The notes under the pieces are model-generated. The model was not told the origin of the DNA and made no database searches. It worked only from the letters and a program-made list of their open reading frames with translations. Shown here in pieces: positions 34,881 to 43,986 of a DNA stretch of 64,000 bases (within the stretch, counting starts at the first letter, position 1; every line of letters begins with the position of its first letter). This DNA is from NCEH01 sp002257205 (GTDB taxonomy: Bacteria; Pseudomonadota; Alphaproteobacteria; Rhizobiales; Xanthobacteraceae): assembly GCF_043195105.1 (NCBI RefSeq), contig NZ_JBAFWO010000004.1; one strand, written 5' to 3'. A program made the translations under genes and the position numbers.

Positions 34881-36238
34881 CAGCGGTCACTTTCAGAAAG
34901 GTTGATGGAAGAGCCGCCGCCGTGGCTGTCGCCGGAGCGCACCGCATGGGCGGCGGCGGAAACGCCGTGGGACAGGCCCTGCGAGCGCTTCATCCGTTTG
35001 GCCCAGTCAGGCGGGCCGTTCGGGGCGGCGGGAGATGACGGGGCAGCGGCTTCGGCCTCGCCGCCGACCGTTCCCATGGTCGAGGAGCCGCCGGTGGTCT
35101 CGAAGGCGGATTTCGCGCCGCCCGAGAAGCTGGATTTGACGCTCTCAGCGGCTTTCGAGGCTGCGCGCTTCAGTGGCGATACGGCTGCGCTGCCCGCTGC
35201 CTTCGCCACGCCGCCAAGGCCGGAAGCGACACCGCTCGCGCCGGACTGACCAGCAGAGGCGAGGCCATAGGCGGTAGAGGCTCCGCCGGCAGCGGCGGCG
35301 CCCCCGCGAACGGCGGCCGCGCCACCGGACAAAGCCGCGGCACCACCCTTCATAGCGAGACCTGCCGCGCCGCCTGCCGCCATGGCTGCACCACCGACGG
35401 CGAGGCCGGTTCCGACAGCGGCGCCGGCGCCGAGCTGGGGACCGCCGGAGACAAGGCCGTTGGCGATGCCGGGGCCGAAAATACCGAGACCGAGGAGGGA
35501 AAGCGCCGCCAGCACGATGGCCATGGCGTCGTCGATGGTCGGCGTTGCGCCGCCGAAGCCTGCGGTGAACTGGCCGAACAGGGTCGAGCCGATGCCTATG
35601 ATGACGGCGAGGACGAGCACTTTGATGCCGGAGGAAATGACGTTCCCGAGGACCTTCTCGGCCATGAAGGCGGACTTGCCGAACAGGCCGAAGGGAATGA
35701 GGACAAAGCCGGCGAGCGTCGTCAGCTTGAACTCGATCAGTGTGACGAAGAGCTGGACGGCCAGGATGAAGAAGGCGAGCAACACCAGCGCCCAGGCAAA
35801 CAGGAGGCAGGCGATCTGGATGAAGTTCTCGAAAAAGGCCCAGTAGCCCATCAGGCCGGAGATCGACTCCAGCAGCGGCCGTCCGGCGTCGAGGCCGGTC
35901 TGGGCGACCTTGCCGGGGCGGAGCAGATCGGCCGTGGTGAAGCTGGTGCCGGAACCCTTGAGGCCGAGGCCGGCAAAGCTGTCGAAGACGATCTTCGCCA
36001 GATTGTTCCAGTTGGAAATCAGGTAGGCGAAGACGCCGACGAACAGGGTCTTTTTCACCAGCCGGGCAATGATGTCGTCATCGGCGCCCCACGACCAGAA
36101 CAGAGCGGCCAGCGTCACGTCGATGACGATCAGCGTGGTGGCGATGAAGGCGACCTCGCCGCCGAGCAGGCCGAACCCTGAGTCGATGTAGCTGGTGAAG
36201 ACCTGAAGAAACTGGTCGATGACGCCGGTGCCGCCCAT
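34880..36238 (-). CDS. trbL: TrbL, VirB6-like membrane channel protein
   Basis: A 452-residue polytopic inner-membrane protein. The N-terminal 250 residues hold about six helices (for example VAFIATTLIVIDVTLAALFW). A glycine/alanine-rich region and a polar tail follow, as in TrbL and VirB6 proteins, which form part of the DNA translocation path. It starts two bases from the trbK stop. Confidence 0.93.
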   Translation of the reverse strand: MGGTGVIDQFLQVFTSYIDSGFGLLGGEVAFIATTLIVIDVTLAALFWSWGADDDIIARLVKKTLFVGVFAYLISNWNNLAKIVFDSFAGLGLKGSGTSFTTADLLRPGKVAQTGLDAGRPLLESISGLMGYWAFFENFIQIACLLFAWALVLLAFFILAVQLFVTLIEFKLTTLAGFVLIPFGLFGKSAFMAEKVLGNVISSGIKVLVLAVIIGIGSTLFGQFTAGFGGATPTIDDAMAIVLAALSLLGLGIFGPGIANGLVSGGPQLGAGAAVGTGLAVGGAAMAAGGAAGLAMKGGAAALSGGAAAVRGGAAAAGGASTAYGLASAGQSGASGVASGLGGVAKAAGSAAVSPLKRAASKAAESVKSSFSGGAKSAFETTGGSSTMGTVGGEAEAAAPSSPAAPNGPPDWAKRMKRSQGLSHGVSAAAHAVRSGDSHGGGSSINLSESDR

Positions 36239-36240
36239 GA

Positions 36241-36537
36241 TTATTGTCCTTCGTCCTGATGGGGAGCGGCCGGTGCGACTGGCGACGGGGTTCCGAGGAA
36301 GCGATCACGGCTTTCGGCCCAGATGCCCAGGCATTCGGCGTCGCGGGTCGCGGCTTCACCGAGCTGCTGGCAGCGGCGTTGACCGGCGCGCAGTGGATCG
36401 GGGGTGGACGGCTGAAGTTGCCGGGTGGAGGCTGGCGCCGGGACTTCTTCCTTGCGGGTCATCTCGATCGCGGTCGCGGTGATCGCGACTGCGACAAAGA
36501 CGACGGCGCCGAGGCGAGCGAGCATCTTGCCGTCCAT
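36241..36537 (-). CDS. trbK: TrbK-alt, putative entry exclusion protein
   Basis: A 98-residue protein with an N-terminal membrane helix or signal (LARLGAVVFVAVAITATAI) and the conserved cysteine pair RRCQQLGEAATRDAECLGIW, the TrbK-alt signature. TrbK proteins limit conjugation into cells that already carry the element, although this family's role is only proposed. It lies between trbL and trbJ in the usual order. Confidence 0.88.
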   Translation of the reverse strand: MDGKMLARLGAVVFVAVAITATAIEMTRKEEVPAPASTRQLQPSTPDPLRAGQRRCQQLGEAATRDAECLGIWAESRDRFLGTPSPVAPAAPHQDEGQ

Positions 36538-36560
36538 GGTGGATTCCCCCGTTTCGGCTT

Positions 36561-37316
36561 TCAGTTGTTGTTGAACATTTGGGCGTTCCCCGGCTGGTAG
36601 CCGGAGCCGGGGGTAAGGAACCGGCGGCGCTGCTCGCGCCCCTGTTCGGCCGCCGCTGCCGCTTCAGCCGATTGCAACGCCTGCGCTCGTCCGTTGGCGG
36701 CGACGACGGCTGTGAGGTCGGCGAGTTGCTGGGCCTGAAGGGCGAGAAGCTGATTGCCGGCCTGCGTCGCTTGCAAGGCTCCGGTGGCGCCCTGGCTCTG
36801 GCCGACCAGCGCCGACATCTCGGTGCGGTTGGTGTCGATGTTGCCCACGACGGTCGCTTGCACCTTCATGGCGTCCTGAAGGCTGCCGACGGTGTTCTGC
36901 CAGCGCGAGCGGGCATCGGCGACAAGCTGGGAATCGGATGCGGATAGCGAGACGTTGGCGTATTTGGTCTGGAAAGCCTGATCGATCTGCTGGACGTTGA
37001 AGGCAATGCCCTGCGCCTGGGCGAGAAGCTGCTGCGTCCGTTGCACGGATTGCTGCAACTGCTGGAGCGACGAATATGGCAGGCTCGCGAGATTGCGCGC
37101 CTGATTGATCAGCATCGTCGCTTCGTTCTGAAGCTGGGTAATCTGCTGATTGACCTGCTGGAGCGCGCGCGCGGCCTGAAGCACGTTCTGCGCATAATTG
37201 GTCGGGTCATAGACGATGATGGCGTGCGCCGGCGTCGTCAGGATCGGAGACAGCGCCAGGGGAGTGGCGAGGATGGTGGCGGCGATGAAGGCCGCGCGGG
37301 AACGGCGGATGGTCAT
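36561..37316 (-). CDS. trbJ: TrbJ, VirB5-like protein
   Basis: A 251-residue secreted protein with a signal peptide (ending AHA, about residue 32) and a long helical, glutamine-rich body (LQQVNQQITQLQNEATMLIN), as in TrbJ/VirB5 proteins, which sit at the pilus tip or base. It overlaps the end of trbE by 4 bp. Confidence 0.93.
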   Translation of the reverse strand: MTIRRSRAAFIAATILATPLALSPILTTPAHAIIVYDPTNYAQNVLQAARALQQVNQQITQLQNEATMLINQARNLASLPYSSLQQLQQSVQRTQQLLAQAQGIAFNVQQIDQAFQTKYANVSLSASDSQLVADARSRWQNTVGSLQDAMKVQATVVGNIDTNRTEMSALVGQSQGATGALQATQAGNQLLALQAQQLADLTAVVAANGRAQALQSAEAAAAAEQGREQRRRFLTPGSGYQPGNAQMFNNN

Positions 37317-39751
37317 GATGGTGTCTCCAGGTTGGTAAGGTCAGGGATGAGGTCGGCGGCCCACGCCACGTCGCGGTGGCGCAGCCAGGCGGTGAGGAAG
37401 CCCTCGCGGCCGTGCTCGGCGACGATCTGTGCGATGCTGGTCTGGTCGGTTTTCGAGGAAGCGGCGCACAGCGCCAGCGCCACGTCGCTCAAGGCCAGCT
37501 CGAACAGCCGGTTGCCCCGCCGCGACTGGCAGTAATATTCGCGCTTGGGCGTCGCCCGTGCGAGGATCTCGATCTGCCGGTCATTGAGACCAAAACGGCG
37601 ATAGATCGTTGTGATCTGCGGTTCGATCGCCCTTTCGTTCGGCAACAGCAGACGGGTCAGGCAGCTTTCGATGATGGCCGGGGCGATGGCGGAATTGTCG
37701 ATGTCGCTAAGCGATTGCGTGGCGAAGACGACACTGGCGTTCTTCTTGCGCAGCGTCTTCAGCCATTCGCGGAGCTGGCCGGCGAAGCCGTCGTCGTCCA
37801 GCGCCAGCCAGCCCTCGTCGATGATCAACAGGGTCGGAGATCCGTCGAGCCGGTCGGCTATGCGGTGGAACAGGTAGGCGAGCACAGCGGGCGCGGCGCC
37901 GGTGCCGATTAGGCCCTCGGTTTCGAATGCCTGGACGGATGCGCCGCCCAGATGTTCGGCTTCGGCATCGAGCAACCGGCCGTAGGGGCCGCCGACGCAG
38001 TAGGGGCGTAGCGCCTGCTTGAGATCGTTGGATTGCAGCAGGACCGCCAGCCCGGTGATGGTGCGTTCCTGAACCGGGGCCGAGGCCAGCGAGGTCAGCG
38101 CCGACCACAGATGCTCCTTGACGTCCGGGGTGATGGTGATGCCTTCGCGCGACAGGATCGCCACGATCCAGTCGGCGGCCCAGGCCCGTTCGTAGGTGTC
38201 ATGGATACGGGCGAGCGGCTGCAGCGCGACGCTATCCGCGGCGCCTTCGCTTAACCCGCCACCGAGATCGTGCCAGTCGCCGCCCATCGCGAGCGCGGCG
38301 GCGCGGATGCTGCCGCCGAAGTCGAAGGCGAAGATTTGGGCGCCGGCATAACGGCGGAACTGGAGCGCCATTAGCGCCAGCAGCACGGATTTACCCGCAC
38401 CCGTCGGGCCGACGATCAGGGTGTGGCCGACATCGCCGACGTGAAGGGAAAACCGGAACGGGGTCGTGCCTTCGGTCTGGCCGAAGAGCAGAGGGGGCGC
38501 TGCAAAATGCTCGTCCCGTTCCGGCCCTGCCCACACCGCCGAAAGCGGGATCATGTGGGCGAGGTTCAGGGTGGATACCGGTGGCTGCCGGACATTGGCA
38601 TAGACATGGCCTGGCAAGCTGCCGAGCCAGGCGTCCACCGCGTTGATGGTCTCAGGCATGGAAGTGAAGTCACGGCCCTGGATGACCTTCTCGACCAGCC
38701 GCAGTTTATCGTCGGCGATGCGCGGATCGTCGTCCCAGACCGTCACCGTGGCCGTGACATAGGCCTGACCGGCGTAGTCGGCGCCCAGTTCCTGAAGCGC
38801 CAGGTCGGCGTCGGCGGCCTTGTTGGAGGCGTCGGTATCGACCAGGGCCGAGGCCTCGTTGGTCATGATTTCCTTGAGGATGGACGCGATGCTCTTGCGC
38901 TTGGCGAACCATTGCCGCCGGATCTTGGTCAGCAGCTTCGTCGCGTCGGTCTTGTCGAGCATCACGGCCCGCGTCGACCAGCGATAGGAAAAGGCCAGCC
39001 GGTTGAGCTCGTCGAGAATGCCGGGCGTGGTCGCCGTGGGAAAACCGACGATGGTGAGGATACGCAGGTGGGAATCGCCCAGACGCGGCTCCAGCCCTCC
39101 GGTCAGCGGCTGATCGGCGAGCAGCGCGTCGAGATACATCGGCACCTCGGGCACGCGGACCCGGTGGCGCTTGGTCGAGATGCAGCCATGCAGATAGGTC
39201 AGGGTTTCGGCATCATCGAGCCAGTCGCACTCCGGCATGAAGCCGTCGACCAGTTGTAGCACGCGGTCGGTGCGGTCGATGAAGCCGGAGAGGATGGCGC
39301 GGGCGTCGACGCCGGATTCGGCCTTACCCTCGTAAAGCCAGGTCTCGGCGCGAGCGGCGTCCTCGGCGGGTGGCAGATAGAGGAAGGTCAGGAAATAGCT
39401 GGACTCGAAATGGCTGCCTGCCTCCTCGAAATCCGCCTTGCGTTCCGCGTCGACCAGGGCCGATGCAGCATCGGGAAACCGGCTTGCCGGATAGGTCGCG
39501 GCGGCATGGCGCTGCGCCTCGACGAAGATCGCCCAGCCGCTTCCGAGGCGACGGAAGGCGTTGTTCAATCGCCCGGCGACGGCGACCAGTTCGGCGGGAA
39601 CGGCGCTGTCCAGATCGGGGCCACGGAACCGCGCCGTCCTCTGGAATGAACCATCCTTGTTCAGCACCACGCCGTCACCTGCCAATGCCGCCCAGGGCAG
39701 GAAGTCGGCGAGGCGCGTAGCGGTGCGGCGATATTCAACGAGATTCATCAT
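37313..39751 (-). CDS. trbE: TrbE, VirB4-like ATPase
   Basis: An ATPase of about 812 residues powering the secretion channel. The C-terminal domain carries Walker A VGPTGAGKSVLLALMALQF (about residue 440) and Walker B TLLIIDEGWLALDDD. The N-terminal half matches CagE/VirB4 (for example GSWAIFVEAQRHAAATYPAS). ATG 39751 or the adjacent ATG 39748 (MNLVEYRRTATRL) is the start; the longer frame upstream runs into trbD. Confidence 0.96.
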   Translation of the reverse strand: MMNLVEYRRTATRLADFLPWAALAGDGVVLNKDGSFQRTARFRGPDLDSAVPAELVAVAGRLNNAFRRLGSGWAIFVEAQRHAAATYPASRFPDAASALVDAERKADFEEAGSHFESSYFLTFLYLPPAEDAARAETWLYEGKAESGVDARAILSGFIDRTDRVLQLVDGFMPECDWLDDAETLTYLHGCISTKRHRVRVPEVPMYLDALLADQPLTGGLEPRLGDSHLRILTIVGFPTATTPGILDELNRLAFSYRWSTRAVMLDKTDATKLLTKIRRQWFAKRKSIASILKEIMTNEASALVDTDASNKAADADLALQELGADYAGQAYVTATVTVWDDDPRIADDKLRLVEKVIQGRDFTSMPETINAVDAWLGSLPGHVYANVRQPPVSTLNLAHMIPLSAVWAGPERDEHFAAPPLLFGQTEGTTPFRFSLHVGDVGHTLIVGPTGAGKSVLLALMALQFRRYAGAQIFAFDFGGSIRAAALAMGGDWHDLGGGLSEGAADSVALQPLARIHDTYERAWAADWIVAILSREGITITPDVKEHLWSALTSLASAPVQERTITGLAVLLQSNDLKQALRPYCVGGPYGRLLDAEAEHLGGASVQAFETEGLIGTGAAPAVLAYLFHRIADRLDGSPTLLIIDEGWLALDDDGFAGQLREWLKTLRKKNASVVFATQSLSDIDNSAIAPAIIESCLTRLLLPNERAIEPQITTIYRRFGLNDRQIEILARATPKREYYCQSRRGNRLFELALSDVALALCAASSKTDQTSIAQIVAEHGREGFLTAWLRHRDVAWAADLIPDLTNLETPS

Positions 39752-39761
39752 GGGGGGGTCC

Positions 39762-40043
39762 TCAGACGCGGAGATGACCGGGGATGCGCAGATGCCGGCG
39801 GACCACATCGATGAAGAGCGGATCGCGCTTGGCGGCCCAGACGGCGGCGAAGTGGCCGAGCAGGCCAAGCGCGATGCCGACCAGCCAGAGCCGCAGGCCG
39901 AGCCCGAGGGCTGCGGCCAGCGTGCCGTTGACGATGGCGAGCGAGCGCGGGGCGCCGCCGAGCAGGATGTGCTCGGTCAGCGCCCTGTGGACGGGGGCCA
40001 CGAAGCCCGGCACCTCGGCCAGGTTTTCCAGCGACGTCGCCAT
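39762..40043 (-). CDS. trbD: TrbD, VirB3-like protein
   Basis: A 93-residue inner-membrane protein. FVAPVHRALTEHILLGGAPR is the VirB3/TrbD start, followed by two hydrophobic helices and HRLR-type end DVVRRHLRIPGHL. It starts inside the trbC stop (ATGA overlap) and ends 10 bp before trbE. Confidence 0.92.
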   Translation of the reverse strand: MATSLENLAEVPGFVAPVHRALTEHILLGGAPRSLAIVNGTLAAALGLGLRLWLVGIALGLLGHFAAVWAAKRDPLFIDVVRRHLRIPGHLRV

Positions 40044-40375
40044 CAGACGAGCACCCCGCCGCCAAAGCTGAAGAAGCTGAGGAAGAAGGAGCTGGCCGCG
40101 AAGGCGATCGACAGACCGAAGACGATCTGGATCAGCTTGCGCGCGCCGCCGGAGCTGTCGCCGAAGGCCAACGTCAGGCCGGTGACGATGATGATGATTA
40201 CCGCGATGATCTTGGCGACCGGCCCTTCGATCGATTGCAGGATCGACTGAAGCGGGGCCTCCCACGGCATCGACGATCCCGACGCATGAGCTGCGGGTGC
40301 GAGGAACAGGCTGACATAGGTGACGGCGGCGGCCGTCGCGACATGACGGCGGATACGGATGGCATGACGGATCAT
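40043..40375 (-). CDS. trbC: TrbC, VirB2-like pilin
   Basis: A 110-residue pilin precursor: a long signal (AAVTYVSLFLAPAAHAS, about residues 16-32) and two hydrophobic helices with a short turn (LTLAFGDSSGGARK), typical of VirB2/TrbC. The mature protein would be processed, probably by the TraF-type peptidase at 47166. ATG 40375 overlaps the trbB stop by 4 bp. Confidence 0.92.
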   Translation of the reverse strand: MIRHAIRIRRHVATAAAVTYVSLFLAPAAHASGSSMPWEAPLQSILQSIEGPVAKIIAVIIIIVTGLTLAFGDSSGGARKLIQIVFGLSIAFAASSFFLSFFSFGGGVLV

Positions 40376-41355
40376 GTGAGTTCTCCTGTTGGGGGCTGGG
40401 TTGAAGGGGTGACGCGGTAGTCGCCGTCGGGGCCTAGCCCCTCGACGCAGGCGAGTTCGGCAAGGCGGCGCAGCGATCCGCGGCCGGACAGCACGGCGAC
40501 CAGATCGATGGTCTCGGCGATCAGGGCGCGGGGGACCGTGACGACGGCTTCCTGGATGAGCTGCTCCATCCGCCGCAGAGCGCCGATGGCGCTGCCGGCA
40601 TGGATGGTGCCGATGCCGCCCGGATGGCCGGTGCCCCAGGCCTTGAGCAGGTCGAGGGCTTCGGCGCCGCGCACCTCGCCGATCGGGATGCGGTCGGGGC
40701 GCAGGCGCAGTGAGGACCGGACCAGATCGGAGAGCGAGGCGACGCCATCCTTGGTGCGCATGGCGACGAGGTTGGGGGCGGCGCATTGCAGCTCGCGCGT
40801 ATCTTCAATGATGACGACGCGATCCGTGCCCTTGGCGACCTCTGCCAGCAGCGCGTTGGTCAGCGTGGTCTTGCCGGTTGAGGTGCCGCCCGCGACGAGG
40901 ATGTTCTTGCGCGCGGCGACCGCGACGCGCAGCGCCTCGGCCTGGTCGACCGACATGATCCCGGCAGCGACGTAATCATCGAGGGTGAACACCGCGACGG
41001 CGGGTTTGCGGATGGCGAAGGCCGGGGCCGAGACCACGGGAGGCAACAAGCCTTCAAAACGCTCGCCGGTTTCGGGCAACTCGGCCGAGACGCGCGGCGA
41101 GCCGGGATGCACCTCGGCTCCGACATGGTGCGCGACCAGGCGGACGATGCGCTCGCCGTCTGCCGGCGACAGCTTCTCGCCCGTATCGGACAGACCTTCG
41201 GAAAGCCGGTCGATCCAGAGCCGGCCATCAGGATTGAGCATCACCTCGACGATCGACGGGTCTTCCAGAAACCGGGCGATGGCGGGGCCAAGGGCGGTAC
41301 GCAGCATGCGCGCACCCCGCGTTGTCGCCTGTGATGTCTGGTGAGATTCCGCCAT
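40372..41355 (-). CDS. trbB: TrbB, VirB11-like ATPase
   Basis: A 327-residue hexameric ATPase of the secretion system. Walker A is NILVAGGTSTGKTTLTNALL (about residue 155), the Asp box VVIIEDTRELQCAAPN follows, and GEVRGAEALDLLKAWGTGHP is Walker B with the His box. It is the first gene of the trb operon. The 168 bp upstream, to the CopG-type gene, contain no gene and probably hold the operon promoter. Confidence 0.95.
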   Translation of the reverse strand: MAESHQTSQATTRGARMLRTALGPAIARFLEDPSIVEVMLNPDGRLWIDRLSEGLSDTGEKLSPADGERIVRLVAHHVGAEVHPGSPRVSAELPETGERFEGLLPPVVSAPAFAIRKPAVAVFTLDDYVAAGIMSVDQAEALRVAVAARKNILVAGGTSTGKTTLTNALLAEVAKGTDRVVIIEDTRELQCAAPNLVAMRTKDGVASLSDLVRSSLRLRPDRIPIGEVRGAEALDLLKAWGTGHPGGIGTIHAGSAIGALRRMEQLIQEAVVTVPRALIAETIDLVAVLSGRGSLRRLAELACVEGLGPDGDYRVTPSTQPPTGELT

Positions 41356-41523
41356 GTCGTCCCCTTGCGTTCAGGGACCGTTCGGCCAGCCCTGGATCGG
41401 GGATGAGTAAGAGAGGCAGAAATCAGGGCGTCGCAACAAGGTCTTGGACGTAGTAGCGGCCTAGCGTAGAACAACAGGGGATCGGCGGAATGGCCGATGA
41501 CTTGTGAAGGCGCGGAACGATGA

Positions 41524-41970
41524 TTATTCCGCGTCGCGTGGAGGTTCGACGTCTTCGGAGATTTCCTGATTAAGCTTCGGCCCCTTCGCGAGTCGTCGTC
41601 CAAGAGCAACGATAAACGCGTCGTAACGCTCACCGGCCTTGGCGCGCGCTGCCTGTGCCGCAGGCTCGGGCAGGGCCGGGGTCGTCGTCAGCCAGAACCG
41701 CACGAACACGGCCAGCGTCTCGACCGAGATGCCCAGATCCCGCTCCATCCGCGTCATGCGGCGATCGAGCTGGTCCAGGCGCCTGGTTGTCGCCGCCTCC
41801 TGCCGTTCGGCTGCGTCCGGCGACAGGAAGGACGCGATGGCCGCTTCGGCGATCAACGAACGGGATTGATCGCGGCGGGCGGCATAGCCGGCCAGCGTCT
41901 TCATGATATCCGGGTCGAGATAGACGGACAGGCGCTGTTTCTTGGCGGGTTTCTTCATCGGGCGTCTCAC
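41524..41970 (-). CDS. CopG/ribbon-helix-helix protein before traG
   Basis: A 148-residue protein starting with KQRLSVYLDPDIMKTLAGYA (ribbon-helix-helix) and a coiled-coil-like middle (RRLDQLDRRMTRMERDLGIS). It overlaps the end of traG by 4 bp. RHH proteins next to relaxase and coupling-protein genes often act as relaxosome accessories or repressors of the transfer operon. Confidence 0.85.
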   Translation of the reverse strand: MRRPMKKPAKKQRLSVYLDPDIMKTLAGYAARRDQSRSLIAEAAIASFLSPDAAERQEAATTRRLDQLDRRMTRMERDLGISVETLAVFVRFWLTTTPALPEPAAQAARAKAGERYDAFIVALGRRLAKGPKLNQEISEDVEPPRDAE

Positions 41971-43955
41971 ATCTCTATGCCGTCGCCGGGATCGAGCGAG
42001 GCGAGGCGGGCCGTGCGCTGCATGAGCCGGTTCATCCGGCTGTTGCGCGCCGCATCATCCTCGGTTTCATCGGCTGGGTCCGGCTCGAACTCGTTGTTGA
42101 TGGGTTCTCGCTTCTCGACGGCCTTGGCCTTGTTCAGTTCGGGCTGATGGCGGCGTTCGGATTCGGTCGGATCGTCGTCATCGGTTTTGCCGCCGCTGGA
42201 TGACGCGGCCGCCATCTCGGGCCGTGCCGGCACGGGCAGCGCACTCCAGTCGTCGGGCTTTGCGGTCTTCGGTTTCGAGAGCGTCGGCGGGGTCAGGACG
42301 CGCTCCTGAAACCGCGCGTCCTCGAAATAGCGGGCCTTCTTCGCCCGGATCGGTGGCGTTCCCGCCACCATGACGATCTCGTCGACGGGTGGAAGCTGCA
42401 TGATCTCGCCGGGGGTCAGCAGCGGCCGAGCGGTCTCAGAGCGCGACACCATCAGATGACCGAGCCAGGGGGACAGCCGGTGCCCGGCGTAGTTTTTCAT
42501 CGCCTTCATCTCGGTCGCTGTGCCGAGGGCGTCTGACACCCGTTTAGCCGTGCGCTCGTCGTTCGTCGCGAACGAGACCCTGACATGGCAGTTGTCGAGA
42601 ATCGAGTTGTTCGGGCCGTAGGCTTTCTCGATCTGGTTCAGCGACTGCGCGATCAGGAACGCCTTCAGGCCGTAACCCGCCATGAAGGCCAGCGCGCTCT
42701 CGAAGAAGTCCAGTCTCCCCAAGGCCGGAAACTCGTCGAGCATCATCAGCAGCCGATGACGGTCGCCTTTGGCGTTCAGATCTTCGGTCAACCGCCGGCC
42801 GATCTGGTTGAGGATCAGGCGGATCAGCGGTTTGGTGCGGTTGATGTCGCTGGGCGGGACGACGAGGTAAAGCGTGGTCGGGAGTTTTCCGCCGACAATA
42901 TCGCCGATGCGCCAGTCGCAGCGGCGCGTCACCTCCGCCACGACGGGATCGCGATACAAGCCGAGGAACGACATGGCGGTGGACAGCACGCCGGAGCGTT
43001 CATTGTCGGATTTGTTCAGCAACTCCCGCGCGGCTGAGGCTATGACGGGATGCGGCCCGGCTTCGCCAAGATGGGCCGTCGTCATCATCGCGGCGAGCGT
43101 GGTTTCGATCGGTCGCTTCGGATCGGAGAGGAAGGCGCCGACGCCGGCCAGCGTCTTGTCGGTCTCGGCATAGAGGACGTGCAGAATGGCGCCGACCAGC
43201 AGGGCGTGGGATGTCTTTTCCCAATGGTTGCGCTTTTCTAGGCTGCCTTCAGGATCGACGAGGATATCGGCGATGTTTTGCACATCCCTGACCTCCCACT
43301 CGCCGCGGCGCACCTCGAGCAGCGGATTATAGGCGGAGGATTTGCTGTTGGTCGGATCGAAGAGCAGCACCCGGCCATGCCGCGACCGAAAGCCCGCGGT
43401 CAGCGTCCAGTTCTCGCCCTTGATGTCGTGGACAATCGCCGATCCCGGCCAGGTCAAGAGCGAGGGAACCACCAGCCCGACGCCTTTACCGGAGCGGGTC
43501 GGGGCGAAGCACAGCACATGCTCCGGTCCGTCGTGGCGGAGGTAGGTACGATCGAGTTTGCCGAGCACCACGCCGCCGGGTTCGAGCAGCCCCGCCGCCT
43601 TCACCTCGTCGGGTTGCGCCCAGCGGGCCGATCCGTAGGTCGCGACGTTCTTCGCCTCGCGTGCGCGCCAGACCGACATGCCGATGGCGACAGCGACGGC
43701 GATGAAGCCGCCGGATGCGGCGATCATCCCGCCCATGGTAAAAATGTCGGGGGCGTAGGCATCGTAGAAATACCACCACCAGAAAAAAGCGGGCGGATAA
43801 TAGACCGGCATTCCGCCCAGCTCGAACCACGGGGTTCCAAGCTGCGCCTGAAACCCGAGTTGCCATGCGGTCCACTGTGTTGCCGTCCAGATCGACATGA
43901 TGACGATCAGGATGACGACGAGGAGTTGGCCCCAGAGGATTTTTGTTGCGGACAT
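41967..43955 (-). CDS. traG: TraG, VirD4-like coupling protein
   Basis: A 662-residue inner-membrane ATPase that delivers the relaxase-DNA complex to the channel. Two or three N-terminal helices (residues 8-22 and 73-95) precede the ATPase domain with Walker A FAPTRSGKGVGLVVPSLLTW (about 148-167) and Walker B LLMMLDEFPALGRL. A charged tail after about residue 565 is specific to these elements. It follows the relaxase gene by 31 bp. Confidence 0.96.
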   Translation of the reverse strand: MSATKILWGQLLVVILIVIMSIWTATQWTAWQLGFQAQLGTPWFELGGMPVYYPPAFFWWWYFYDAYAPDIFTMGGMIAASGGFIAVAVAIGMSVWRAREAKNVATYGSARWAQPDEVKAAGLLEPGGVVLGKLDRTYLRHDGPEHVLCFAPTRSGKGVGLVVPSLLTWPGSAIVHDIKGENWTLTAGFRSRHGRVLLFDPTNSKSSAYNPLLEVRRGEWEVRDVQNIADILVDPEGSLEKRNHWEKTSHALLVGAILHVLYAETDKTLAGVGAFLSDPKRPIETTLAAMMTTAHLGEAGPHPVIASAARELLNKSDNERSGVLSTAMSFLGLYRDPVVAEVTRRCDWRIGDIVGGKLPTTLYLVVPPSDINRTKPLIRLILNQIGRRLTEDLNAKGDRHRLLMMLDEFPALGRLDFFESALAFMAGYGLKAFLIAQSLNQIEKAYGPNNSILDNCHVRVSFATNDERTAKRVSDALGTATEMKAMKNYAGHRLSPWLGHLMVSRSETARPLLTPGEIMQLPPVDEIVMVAGTPPIRAKKARYFEDARFQERVLTPPTLSKPKTAKPDDWSALPVPARPEMAAASSSGGKTDDDDPTESERRHQPELNKAKAVEKREPINNEFEPDPADETEDDAARNSRMNRLMQRTARLASLDPGDGIEM

Positions 43956-43986
43956 TCTTGTTGGTCCTTCCTGCTCAAGATGATGG